From JANMDU01 sp031388245 (GTDB lineage: Bacteria; Pseudomonadota; Gammaproteobacteria; Burkholderiales; Burkholderiaceae_C): DNA of 11,220 nucleotides. This document shows, piece after piece, positions 1 through 6,633 of the stretch (its first letter is position 1; the number at the start of each line of letters is the position of its first letter). The notes under the pieces are model-generated. The model was given only the letters and a program-made list of their open reading frames with translations, was not told the origin of the DNA and ran no database searches. The DNA is taken from assembly GCA_031388245.1 (NCBI GenBank), contig JANNED010000094.1, positions 1 to 11,220 of the forward strand, given 5' to 3'. The translations under genes were made by a program, and so were the position numbers.

Positions 1-505
1 CGCCGCGATGCAGGGCTTTGAGGATTTCTAAGCGCTGGCGGTCGCCGACGGACAAATCTTCTACCAGTGTATAAAGATTCACGGTCAAGCCCGTGTCTTG
101 CATCAGAGCCTGCAACTTGGTGCGCGCGTCAAGTTGCGCTGTTTTTAGCAGCAAAGAAGTTTCTACGCCGAGCAAGATGTTGTCTAAGGCGCTCAGGTTA
201 TCGACCAGCATGAAATGCTGATGCACCATGCCGATGCCTAAAGCGATGGCTTCGTGAGAATTCTTGATCTTGACCGGTTGACCTTCGATTTCTATCTCGC
301 CAGAATCAGCCGTATAAAAGCCATATAAGATCGACATTAATGTCGATTTTCCTGCGCCGTTTTCCCCCACGATGCCGTGAATCGTGCCTTGCACAATGCG
401 TAAATCCACATCCGCATTGGCCACCACTGCGCCGAAGCGCTTGCAAATACGAGAAAGCCGCACAGCTGTGCGGCTTTCGGTGGCATTCGATGCGTTGGAT
501 ATCAT
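1..505 (-). CDS. ABC transporter ATP-binding protein, BMP-linked sugar/nucleoside type (5' part, runs off left edge)
   Basis: This is the N-terminal 168 residues of an ABC ATPase that would energise uptake of the solute bound by the upstream BMP protein. Read on the minus strand it shows Walker A GENGAGKST at residues 47-55, a Q-loop glutamine near 96 (VHQHFML) and the signature LSVGDRQR at 151-158. The signature variant with SVGDRQR(L)EILKAL is typical of the nucleoside/simple-sugar ATPases that carry two fused nucleotide-binding domains of about 500 residues, so roughly two thirds probably lie outside the window. The ATG at 505 is the first in-frame start after an in-frame TAA at 514-512; no clear Shine-Dalgarno precedes it. 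A GTG at codon 15 is a less likely alternative. The gene follows the BMP gene in the same direction, and the permease genes are expected further left. Family call is firm; substrate is inferred from the neighbour. Confidence 0.9.
   Translation of the reverse strand, partial: MISNASNATESRTAVRLSRICKRFGAVVANADVDLRIVQGTIHGIVGENGAGKSTLMSILYGFYTADSGEIEIEGQPVKIKNSHEAIALGIGMVHQHFMLVDNLSALDNILLGVETSLLLKTAQLDARTKLQALMQDTGLTVNLYTLVEDLSVGDRQRLEILKALHRG
453..478. repeat. 26-bp perfect palindrome inside the start of the ABC ATPase gene
   Basis: Positions 453-478 read identically on both strands. Each arm is GAAAGCCGCACAG, with no spacer. It covers codons 10-18 of the ATPase, just before the conserved nucleotide-binding domain begins. 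The encoded residues (ESRTAVRLS) are plausible for the variable N-terminus, so the gene is not broken. In RNA the dyad could fold into a GC-rich hairpin close to the start codon; in DNA it could be an operator. No T-tract follows, so it is not an ordinary intrinsic terminator. The role is unknown. Confidence 0.85.
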
Positions 506-513
506 GGATCTTT

Positions 514-608
514 AGAACACGGAAGTCACGGAAATCACACGGAAATCACAGAAAAGAAAAATTAAATTTTTCGTGTCTTCCGTGAATACTCTGTGCCTTC
601 CGTGTTCT
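514..608. repeat. Long imperfect inverted repeat built from CACGGAA-type units
   Basis: This element fills most of the 137-base gap between the BMP gene and its ATPase gene. The outer arms are perfect over 12 bases (AGAACACGGAAG at 514-525 and its complement at 597-608). Inside, TCACGGAA at 526-533 has its complement at 578-585, although out of strict register, and the centre is AT-rich around 556-571. Each arm consists of near-tandem CACGGAA or CACAGAA units spaced 9-11 bases apart. It resembles dispersed intergenic repeats seen in many environmental bacterial genomes. In the minus-strand transcript it would form a large hairpin just after the BMP stop codon, where it could protect the BMP mRNA 3' end and lower expression of the ATPase, as REP elements do in other transporter operons; that role is inference. 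Confidence 0.75.
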
Positions 609-642
609 TCTATTAGGGGACTAAAAAGCTCTTAATGAAAGA

Positions 643-1614
643 TCAAGAGCACTTGCTCGCAGCCATGTAATCAACGACTTTGATCTTGCCGGAGATGATG
701 TCGGCTTTTGCTGCATCAACTTTTTTGCGCATGTCCGCTGAGACGAGCTTCTCGTTATTTGCATCCATTGCGTAATCCACGCCGCCTTCTTTCAAGCCAA
801 GGGCGCTGATGCCGGGCGTGTGCTTTTTCATCACGTTGTACACAGCGGTATCGACGCGCTTGACCATCGAGGTGAGCATGGTGCCAGGCTGAATGTGGTT
901 TTGGTTGCTGTCGACACCGATGGCGAGTTTGCCGCTGTCTTTAGCGGCTTGGTACACGCCCATGCCCGTGCCACCGGCGGCTGCAAAGATCACGTCTGCA
1001 CCCTTGGCCATTTGCGCTTTGGCCAGCTCGCCGCCGCGTGCTGGATCGTTCCATGCCGCGCCAGTGGTACCGGTCATGTTGGCAAAGGTTTCGACTTTGC
1101 CATTGGCAAATTTCGCGCCTTGCTCGTAGCCGCATTGGAATTTGCGGATCAGCGGAATGTCCATGCCGCCGACGAAGCCGACTTTGCCGGTTTTAGAGGC
1201 TGTCGCGGCCATCATGCCGACCAAAAAGCTGCCTTCGTGTTCGTTGAACACGACGGATTGCACATTCGGCTCTTTCACCACGAAATCAATGATGGCGAAA
1301 TTGAGTTTCGGGAATTCTTTGGCGATTTTTTCAATCGCACCGCCTTGGCTGAAACCAATGCCGATGATCGGATTCGCGCCACGCTCAGCCATGCGGCGGA
1401 TCGCTTGCTCGCGTTGGGTCGGGTTGGTCACTTCAAATTCCAAGTATTGCGTGCCAGTTTCTTTTTTGAAGCGCTCTGCGCCGTTGTAAGCAGCTTCGTT
1501 GAAAGATTTGTCGAATTTGCCGCCCATGTCAAAAATAACGGCGGGCTGGGCATATGCAGCGCTGGCAGTCAACACGGCGGCAGCAACGAGGGTAGAGCGC
1601 ACATTGAATATCAT
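643..1614 (-). CDS. BMP family ABC transporter substrate-binding protein
   Basis: A 323-residue periplasmic solute receptor of the BMP/Med/PnrA family, whose characterised members mostly bind nucleosides. A signal peptide covers residues 1-22 (MIFNVRSTLVAAAVLTASAAYA, cleavage before QPAVIF); there is no lipobox, so it should be a soluble periplasmic protein. Family landmarks are FDKSFNEAA at 34-42, EHEGSFLVG at 125-133, GFVGGMDIPLIRKFQCGYEQG at 146-166, AAAGGTGMG at 211-219 and GVDSNQN at 233-239. Two cysteines of the mature chain, C161 and C322, could form a disulfide. An in-frame start 48 bases further upstream exists, but ATG 1614 is preferred because AGGAA lies about 10 bases before it and the signal peptide starts there. 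It is the first gene of the unit, with the ABC ATPase downstream across a repeat. Ligand is not readable from sequence; nucleoside or a related purine is the best guess. Confidence 0.93.
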   Translation of the reverse strand: MIFNVRSTLVAAAVLTASAAYAQPAVIFDMGGKFDKSFNEAAYNGAERFKKETGTQYLEFEVTNPTQREQAIRRMAERGANPIIGIGFSQGGAIEKIAKEFPKLNFAIIDFVVKEPNVQSVVFNEHEGSFLVGMMAATASKTGKVGFVGGMDIPLIRKFQCGYEQGAKFANGKVETFANMTGTTGAAWNDPARGGELAKAQMAKGADVIFAAAGGTGMGVYQAAKDSGKLAIGVDSNQNHIQPGTMLTSMVKRVDTAVYNVMKKHTPGISALGLKEGGVDYAMDANNEKLVSADMRKKVDAAKADIISGKIKVVDYMAASKCS

Positions 1615-1751
1615 GGCAATTGTTCCTAAAAAAGTAAATGAATGCGTGTGCATCGAGCACATGCAAGCAATGATAATGCCTGAAAATAGCGCTGGTGGGC
1701 AAAGGGGTAAATCTCTATGGCTCGATTTAACAATCTTGATGCGATCATTCT

Positions 1752-1785
1752 CAGCCTTTTAACCGGAGCACCGGGTTTCAGGCTG
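1752..1785. other. Nested inverted repeat downstream of the alcohol dehydrogenase
   Basis: An outer stem of CAGCCT (1752-1757) with AGGCTG (1780-1785) encloses an inner stem of AACCGG (1761-1766) with CCGGGTT (1771-1777, one bulged base) and a 4-base loop. It lies 47-80 bases after the dehydrogenase stop codon and within the 217-base leader region of the BMP gene. Read on the minus strand, no run of T follows, so it is not a standard intrinsic terminator. It may be a transcript-end or leader hairpin. The rest of 1615-1831 holds only a short dyad at 1647-1661 (TGTGC, 5 bases, GCACA); no convincing sigma-70 promoter was found. Confidence 0.35.
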
Positions 1786-1831
1786 ACTGCGTGCCATGGC
1801 CGCTCTCCAGGTGGATTTGCAGCGAGGTTGC

Positions 1832-2986
1832 TCACAGCTTCATGGATTCACCCAACAAAGCTGCATACTCCTCACGCGTGGCAATGCGAGGATTGGTTTT
1901 GTGGCAATGGTCTGTAACAGCACCGTCGATGATTTTCTCGTAAAGATCGGTGGTGACGCTCATATCGGCCAAGCCTTTGGGCAGGCCAAGGCGGTGCACC
2001 ATATCTTGTAGCGCGGGGATCACGTCTGTGCCTGAGCTGAGATTCATCGCTTGTGCCATGCGGTTAAGACGGTCTTCTTTTTGCACGGATTCAGCCGAGG
2101 CGTTGTAGCGCACCACTGCCGGCAGGAACATGGCATTCAGTGTGCCGTGATGCAGGCGAGGGTTGACGCCGCCTAGGCTGTGGGAGAGGCTGTGCACGCA
2201 ACCCAAGCCTTTTTGGAAGGCCATGGCGCCTTGCATGCTGGCGCTCATGAGGTGGAATCTGGCCTCTGCATCTTGACCATTCTTCGTGGCGCGCTCGATG
2301 TGAGCCCAGCCTCGGCGCAGGCCGTCTAGGGCGATACCGTCTGCGGGTGGGTTGAAGCTGGGGGCTAAGAAGGTTTCGATGCAGTGGGCAATCGCATCCA
2401 TGCCGGTGGCGGCTGTCAAGCCTGCTGGCAGACCGAAGGTGAGCTGGGGGTCGCAGATCGCGGCTTTGGGGACGAGGTGCCAACTGTGAAAGCCGAGCTT
2501 GCGACCATCTTCGACGATCAAAATCGCGCCACGTGCGACTTCTGAGCCGGTGCCGCTCGTGGTGGGCACGGCAATGATCGGGGCGACGCGATCAGTGATG
2601 CGGAGCGAGCCGCCTTCGATGGTGGCAAAAGTTTTCAGGCTGCCGCCATGGGCTGCAATGATGGCAATGCCTTTGGCGCAGTCAATCGCCGAGCCGCCGC
2701 CCACGGCGATGATGCCGTCGCAGCCGGCATGGCGGTAAGCCAAAGCGCCCGCTTGAACAGCGGCCTCTGTCGGGTTGCTGGGCACATCGTCGAAGATCGC
2801 CGCAGCTTGCGTGGTGTCCTTTAAGCCCAGGGCGGCAATCGCTTTGTCCACAATGCCAGCGGCTCGCACACCTTTGTCAGTCACGATCAGGGGCCGCGCG
2901 ATGCCCACCCGCTCGCATTCAGCTTTGAGCGTTGAAATCGCGCCGTGGTCAAACTGGATATGGGTCACGTAATAGATAAAAGCCAT
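1832..2986 (-). CDS. Iron-containing alcohol dehydrogenase (group III)
   Basis: A 384-residue cytoplasmic NAD(P)-dependent dehydrogenase of the iron-type family, which interconverts alcohols and aldehydes or ketones. The N-terminal nucleotide-binding half carries GGGSAIDCAKG at 96-106 and PTTSGTGSEV at 141-150. The C-terminal helical half carries the metal ligands: D197 and H201 in GMDAIAH, H265 in GCVHSLSH and H280 in LHHG, by comparison with FucO. Length is usual for the family. The reading frame extends 44 codons further upstream, but ATG 2986 is preferred: GGAG lies about 9 bases before it and the family-like sequence starts with MAFIYYVTHIQFDHGA. It is divergent from the hydratase operon across 58 bases and in tandem with the BMP gene downstream. 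Shared control with the divergent operon is plausible. Substrate is unknown; the family also includes maleylacetate reductases and 4-hydroxybutyrate dehydrogenases. Confidence 0.93.
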   Translation of the reverse strand: MAFIYYVTHIQFDHGAISTLKAECERVGIARPLIVTDKGVRAAGIVDKAIAALGLKDTTQAAAIFDDVPSNPTEAAVQAGALAYRHAGCDGIIAVGGGSAIDCAKGIAIIAAHGGSLKTFATIEGGSLRITDRVAPIIAVPTTSGTGSEVARGAILIVEDGRKLGFHSWHLVPKAAICDPQLTFGLPAGLTAATGMDAIAHCIETFLAPSFNPPADGIALDGLRRGWAHIERATKNGQDAEARFHLMSASMQGAMAFQKGLGCVHSLSHSLGGVNPRLHHGTLNAMFLPAVVRYNASAESVQKEDRLNRMAQAMNLSSGTDVIPALQDMVHRLGLPKGLADMSVTTDLYEKIIDGAVTDHCHKTNPRIATREEYAALLGESMKL

Positions 2987-3007
2987 CTGGCATGTCTCCG
3001 AAAAATA

Positions 3008-3029
3008 TGTACGATAGCCAGACTGTACA
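3008..3029. promoter_or_regulatory. Inverted repeat TGTAC-N12-GTACA in the divergent promoter region
   Basis: The 58 bases between the divergent dehydrogenase and hydratase starts contain a dyad of TGTAC (3008-3012) and GTACA (3025-3029). A short dyad in an intergenic region that must hold both promoters is a candidate operator for a shared regulator. No regulator gene is adjacent in the window. The element is short, so chance occurrence is possible. The plus-strand gene has a good ribosome site, AGGAG, 8 bases before ATG 3045. Confidence 0.3.
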
Positions 3030-3044
3030 ACGAGGAGTTTTCTC

Positions 3045-3914
3045 ATGCGTTTCCAACCTGCTTTTCTAACTGCCGCTTTGGTGCTGGCTGCACTTTCACC
3101 TCTCGCACTCGCCTGCATGAGCGACGAACAAGTGGTCGCACTGCTAGCCAGCTACACCGCTAAGACCCCCGCAGCCAATCCTGAAGGCTTGAGTGATGAG
3201 GCCGGCGCGTGCAGCCGAGGCAAGCTCACGGCACTGATGGAAAAACAGGGCGCAAAACTTGTGGGCTACAAAGCGGGCCTCACCAATCCCGCTGTGCAAA
3301 AGCGCTTCAACACAGACAGGCCTGTGTGGGGCAAGCTGTACGAAAGCATGCTTTTGAAAGACGGCGCAACGGTCGATGCTGCTTTTGGTGCACGTGCTCT
3401 CTTTGAGGCCGACATGCTGGTGCGCGTGAGCAGCGAGGCGATCAATTCGGCGAAAACGCCGATGGACGTGCTCAATGCCATCGATCAAATCATTCCTTTC
3501 ATCGAGTTGCCTGATCTGGTCGTGCAAGCGCCGCCTCGGCTCAACGGCGCTGCGATCAGCGCAATCAATGTGGGCGCAAGGCTGGGCGTGGTCGGGCAGC
3601 CGATTGCTGTGCCTGCCTTTCGCGCTGAAAAATACCAAATGCTTGATGCACTGCGCGATATGCAGGTCACGATGACAGATGCCAGCGGTGTCAATGTAGG
3701 CGCTGGCAAAGGATCAGATATCTTGGACCATCCACTCAATGCCGTGGTGTGGCTCGCACAAGCCTTAGCCAAAGAAGGGCAAACCATGAAGGTTGGGCAG
3801 TTGATTAGCTTGGGCTCGTTTTCACCTCTGGTGCCGACCAAAGCAGGTTTGAAAGTCACGGTGACTTATGCTGGCTTGCCTGGTGCAAAGCCGGTGAGCG
3901 TGAGCTTCAAGTAA
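3045..3914 (+). CDS. Exported MhpD/fumarylacetoacetate hydrolase-like hydratase
   Basis: A 289-residue protein of the 2-keto-4-pentenoate hydratase / FAH superfamily, whose cytosolic members hydrate or decarboxylate keto-enoic acids in meta-cleavage pathways. Family landmarks are GYKAGLTNPAVQKRF at 74-88, a WGKLYESML stretch at 95-103, the probable metal ligands E121 and D123 in FEADMLVRV and E154 in FIELPDLVV, NVGARLGVVGQP at 175-186, HPLNAVVWLA at 229-238 and ISLGSFSPLVP at 254-264. Unusually, residues 1-23 are a clear signal peptide with probable cleavage ALA-CMSDEQ; the cysteine right after it makes a lipoprotein conceivable, though the lipobox is poor. Cysteines at 24, 56 and 113-onward absence suggest a possible C24-C56 pairing after export. 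AGGAG precedes ATG 3045 by 8 bases. First gene of a four-gene operon; the next gene starts 2 bases after its stop. Fold is well supported, enzymatic activity is not proven. Confidence 0.85.
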   Translation: MRFQPAFLTAALVLAALSPLALACMSDEQVVALLASYTAKTPAANPEGLSDEAGACSRGKLTALMEKQGAKLVGYKAGLTNPAVQKRFNTDRPVWGKLYESMLLKDGATVDAAFGARALFEADMLVRVSSEAINSAKTPMDVLNAIDQIIPFIELPDLVVQAPPRLNGAAISAINVGARLGVVGQPIAVPAFRAEKYQMLDALRDMQVTMTDASGVNVGAGKGSDILDHPLNAVVWLAQALAKEGQTMKVGQLISLGSFSPLVPTKAGLKVTVTYAGLPGAKPVSVSFK

Positions 3915-3916
3915 AC

Positions 3917-4888
3917 GTGACGATTCCAGCAGCCAAGTTGACTTCCGCGATGCAGGGTGTGCTCTCGCGCATGGCGCAGGCGCAGTCGAAAGCCAACTAC
4001 ACGCCGCTTCACGAGCTCTCGCCCACACAAGCACGCGCTGCTTACGAGAAAGGCGCAGAGGTGCTTGAGGTGCCAAAGGCGCAGCTGGCTCGCGTGGAAG
4101 ATTTAAGCTTTCAAAATCGAGATGGTGCGCAGATTCCGCTGCGACTGTATGCGCCTGTGGCTCGGGCGAAGACGGCTGGCAAATTGCCTGTGCTGCTTTT
4201 TTACCACGGAGGCGGCTTTGTGATCGGCAGCATCCAAACGCACGATATTTTGTGCAGGGAGTTGGCGCGGCTTTCAGGCGTTGCGGTACTTTCCGTGGAT
4301 TACCGCCTGGCGCCTGAGCATCCGTTTCCAGCTGCGCAAAACGATGCTTGGGATGCATATGTTTGGCTGAGAGCCCATGCCGACGTGCTGGGGCTAGATG
4401 CCAACAGCATCGCTGTTGGCGGCGACAGTGCTGGCGGCAAACTGGCTGCGGTGTGTGCGCTGCTGGCGCGTGATGCTGGGCTGCCGCTCACGCTCCAATT
4501 GCTGATTTATCCCGGCACATTGACGCAGCAGAGCACCGACTCGCGCTTGCAATATGCACATGGCTACGTGCTGGAGCTTGCACATATATGCTATTTTAAT
4601 GATAGCACTGTATGCAGAAAATACGCCGGCGATTGGCGGTTTTCGCCATTGAATGCGGCTGATCACAGCAATGCAGCACCTCTGTTTCTCTTCCTGGCAG
4701 AATGCGACCCGCTTTATGACGAAGGTCTGCTCTATGCCGATGCGCTGCGAGTCGCGGGTGTGACGGTCAGCCTTGAGATTTATCGCGGTGTGACGCACGA
4801 ATTCATCAAAATGGGGCGCATCCTTCCCGAAGCGCGGCAGTTCCATCGGGATGCCGCGCTTGTCCTCAAAAACGCCTTCCAAATATGA
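3917..4888 (+). CDS. Alpha/beta hydrolase, hormone-sensitive-lipase (HSL) type esterase
   Basis: A 323-residue probable carboxylesterase of the HSL family acting on short or medium acyl esters. The oxyanion-hole motif HGGGF is at 97-101, the nucleophile elbow GDSAGG at 169-174 gives S171, and D264 (AECDPLYDEG) and H294 (GVTHEF) complete the triad. YRLAPEHPFPAA at 129-140 is another family hallmark. No signal peptide is seen. The start is GTG 3917, only 2 bases after the hydratase stop and without a clear Shine-Dalgarno, so translation is probably coupled; ATG 3950 is an alternative that would still keep the whole domain. The last four bases overlap the next gene as ATGA. A short AT-rich stretch around 4575-4620 encodes a Cys- and His-containing segment (residues 220-235) unlike the usual aromatic lid of relatives. 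Specific substrate is unknown. Confidence 0.92.
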   Translation: MTIPAAKLTSAMQGVLSRMAQAQSKANYTPLHELSPTQARAAYEKGAEVLEVPKAQLARVEDLSFQNRDGAQIPLRLYAPVARAKTAGKLPVLLFYHGGGFVIGSIQTHDILCRELARLSGVAVLSVDYRLAPEHPFPAAQNDAWDAYVWLRAHADVLGLDANSIAVGGDSAGGKLAAVCALLARDAGLPLTLQLLIYPGTLTQQSTDSRLQYAHGYVLELAHICYFNDSTVCRKYAGDWRFSPLNAADHSNAAPLFLFLAECDPLYDEGLLYADALRVAGVTVSLEIYRGVTHEFIKMGRILPEARQFHRDAALVLKNAFQI

Positions 4889-5754
4889 ACCGACAAAGCT
4901 TCAGATTTTTTCATCGCCTGCGCGTGCGCTGGGCCGAAGTGGACATGCAGAAAATCGTCTTCAATGGCCATTATTTGATGTACTTGGATACGGCTGTGGC
5001 CGATTATTGGCGCGCGCTTTCTTTGCCTTATGAGGAGACGATGCACACGCTCGGCGGCGATCTTTACGTGAAAAAAGCCACGCTCGAATACAACGCTTCA
5101 GCGCGATACGACGACACGCTCGATATCGGTATGCGCTGCGCAAAAATTGGCAATTCTTCGATGCAGATGCTTGGCGGTATTTTTCATGGCGACAAGCTGC
5201 TGGTCAGCGGCGAGCTGCTTTATGTGTATGCCGACCCTGCGACGCAAACCTCGCGCCGCGTGCCGGACGGTTTGCGCGGCTTGCTTGAAGGCTTTGAAGC
5301 AGGCGAGGCGATGACGCGCGTGCAAGTGGGCGCATGGCAAGAGCTGGAGCGAGATGCAGCCAGCGTGCGCACCGAGGTGTTCGTGCAAGAGCAGGGCATT
5401 GCGCGAGAAGATGAATGGGATGAGGCTGACAAATCAGCGGTGCATGCGGTGGTCTATAACCGGCTGGATATGCCGCTGGCTACAGGCCGCTTGCTGGTTG
5501 CCGCGCCCGAATATGGGCCCGGGGTGGGCAAAATTGGCCGCATGGCCTCCAAGCGCGTGCTGCGAGGCAGCCAGCTCGGGCGGCAAGTGCTGGATGCACT
5601 CACTGATCTAGCCAAAGCAAGAGGCGACAAGCAAGTCATCCTCCATGCCCAGCGCAGCGCTGCTGGTTTTTATGCAAAATCTGGCTTCCAAGAACGCGGC
5701 GTGCCCTTTGATGAAGTCGGCATCGCGCACATTGAAATGTTTAAAAATCTTTGA
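4885..5754 (+). CDS. Hotdog acyl-CoA thioesterase (YbgC/4HBT-like) fused to a GNAT acetyltransferase
   Basis: A 289-residue two-domain cytosolic protein. Residues 5-135 are a 4-hydroxybenzoyl-CoA thioesterase-like hotdog domain; D20 in RWAEVDMQKIVFNGHYLMYLD is in the place of the catalytic aspartate of YbgC. Residues 145-289 are a GNAT domain of the ElaA kind: VFVQEQGIAREDEWDEAD at 166-183, ATGRLLV at 199-205, the acetyl-CoA loop region RVLRGSQLGRQVLDAL at 224-239 and GFYAKSGFQERG at 261-272. Both domains look complete and no stop or frameshift lies between them, so this is a real fusion. The thioesterase would cleave acyl-CoA and the GNAT would use acetyl-CoA, so both bind CoA. ATG 4885 overlaps the hydrolase stop as ATGA, implying coupled translation. 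Substrates are unknown. Confidence 0.88.
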   Translation: MNRQSFRFFHRLRVRWAEVDMQKIVFNGHYLMYLDTAVADYWRALSLPYEETMHTLGGDLYVKKATLEYNASARYDDTLDIGMRCAKIGNSSMQMLGGIFHGDKLLVSGELLYVYADPATQTSRRVPDGLRGLLEGFEAGEAMTRVQVGAWQELERDAASVRTEVFVQEQGIAREDEWDEADKSAVHAVVYNRLDMPLATGRLLVAAPEYGPGVGKIGRMASKRVLRGSQLGRQVLDALTDLAKARGDKQVILHAQRSAAGFYAKSGFQERGVPFDEVGIAHIEMFKNL

Positions 5755-5765
5755 AAATCAACATC

Positions 5766-6506
5766 ATGAAAATCACCGAGCAACTTACCCATCCCCAAGT
5801 CTCCACCCGCATTGCTGATCCCCGCAGCGTAGATCTTGCCATTCTCAGCCGCTATTCCAATCGTGCCTTTTTACCCAAGCCAGTAGAAAAAGAGAAAATC
5901 GAACACATCCTGCAAATTGCTGCGCGTGCGCCCAGCGGCACCAACACGCAGCCTTGGAAGGTGTATGTGCTGCAAGGCGCCAAGCGCGACAAGATCGTCA
6001 GTGATGTGTGCGCCGCCCACAACGCAATTGCCGCCAACCCTGAGCTTGCCAAAGAGCATGCCGAAGCGTATGACTATTACCCCGAAAAATGGGTCTCCCC
6101 GTATATTGATCGCCGCCGCGAATGCGGCTTTGGTCTGTATGGTGTGCTCGGTATTGCCAAGGGCGACAAAGCGGCCATGCATGCTCAGCAGCAGCGCAAC
6201 TTCACATTTTTTGATGCGCCCGTGGGCTTGATGTTCACCATTGATAAAGTCATGGGACGCGGCAGCTTGCTCGATTACGGCATGTTTTTGCAAAGCCTCA
6301 TGGTCGCCGCCCGTGCGCAAGGTTTGCATACTTGCCCGCAGGCGGCTTGGAATGGGTTTTCAAAAATCATCCTGCCGCAGATTGGCGCAGGAGAGACTGA
6401 AATGTTGGTCTGCGGCATGAGCTTAGGCTATGCCGATGAGGCTGCTTTGGTGAACACGTTTGCCACCACACGGGTGGATGCAAGCGACTTCACAGTCTGG
6501 GTTTGA
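5766..6506 (+). CDS. Nitroreductase family FMN-dependent oxidoreductase
   Basis: A 246-residue flavoprotein of the nitroreductase family, which transfers electrons from NAD(P)H to nitro groups, quinones, enones or other acceptors through FMN. FMN-binding landmarks are SRYSNRAF at 28-35, ARAPSGTNTQPW at 53-64 and GMSLGYAD at 217-224; the family core is complete. The frame is also open from a TTG at 5751 that overlaps the previous stop, but ATG 5766, 11 bases after that stop, is the more likely start; neither has a clear Shine-Dalgarno. It is the last gene of the operon that begins with the hydratase. A short dyad GGGTT-TGA-AACCC at 6499-6511 spans the stop codon but has no T-tract. Physiological acceptor unknown. 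Confidence 0.92.
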   Translation: MKITEQLTHPQVSTRIADPRSVDLAILSRYSNRAFLPKPVEKEKIEHILQIAARAPSGTNTQPWKVYVLQGAKRDKIVSDVCAAHNAIAANPELAKEHAEAYDYYPEKWVSPYIDRRRECGFGLYGVLGIAKGDKAAMHAQQQRNFTFFDAPVGLMFTIDKVMGRGSLLDYGMFLQSLMVAARAQGLHTCPQAAWNGFSKIILPQIGAGETEMLVCGMSLGYADEAALVNTFATTRVDASDFTVWV

Positions 6507-6584
6507 AACCCCACCCAGCAAGCAGAGCATGCTTCGCCGCATCTTGTCGGATTGTCGTGCCCTGTGAATTCAGTGATCAATATG

Positions 6585-6613
6585 GAGCCTTATCCTCGCT
6601 TATCCTGAGGCTC
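6585..6613. repeat. Inverted repeat with internal CTTATCCT direct repeat upstream of the ATP-grasp gene
   Basis: GAGCCT (6585-6590) and AGGCTC (6608-6613) form a dyad around a 17-base interior. CTTATCCT occurs at 6589-6596 and again at 6599-6606, one helical turn (10 bases) apart, with a third TATCCT at 6632-6637. The 148-base gap 6507-6654 must hold the promoter of the ATP-grasp operon; no convincing -10/-35 pair was found, so these repeats are the only candidates for a regulator site. Confidence 0.35.
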
Positions 6614-6633
6614 TGGTGGCCTAAAACTTGCTA

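Noticed and set aside
514..608. CRISPR array in the CACGGAA repeat region
   Set aside because: Units are only 9-11 bases with no spacers of regular length, and the two halves are inverted, not direct, copies.
820..1629. Plus-strand open frame of 269 codons opposite the BMP gene
   Set aside because: It mirrors the codon pattern of a strongly supported BMP gene, is rich in His/Phe/Ala as antisense frames of such genes are, and shows no domain or ribosome site.
3002..3030. Sigma-70-like pair TTGTAC/TATTTT on the minus strand for the dehydrogenase
   Set aside because: The spacing is 17 bases but the predicted start lies about 9 bases before the ATG and would remove part of the ribosome site; matches to consensus are poor.
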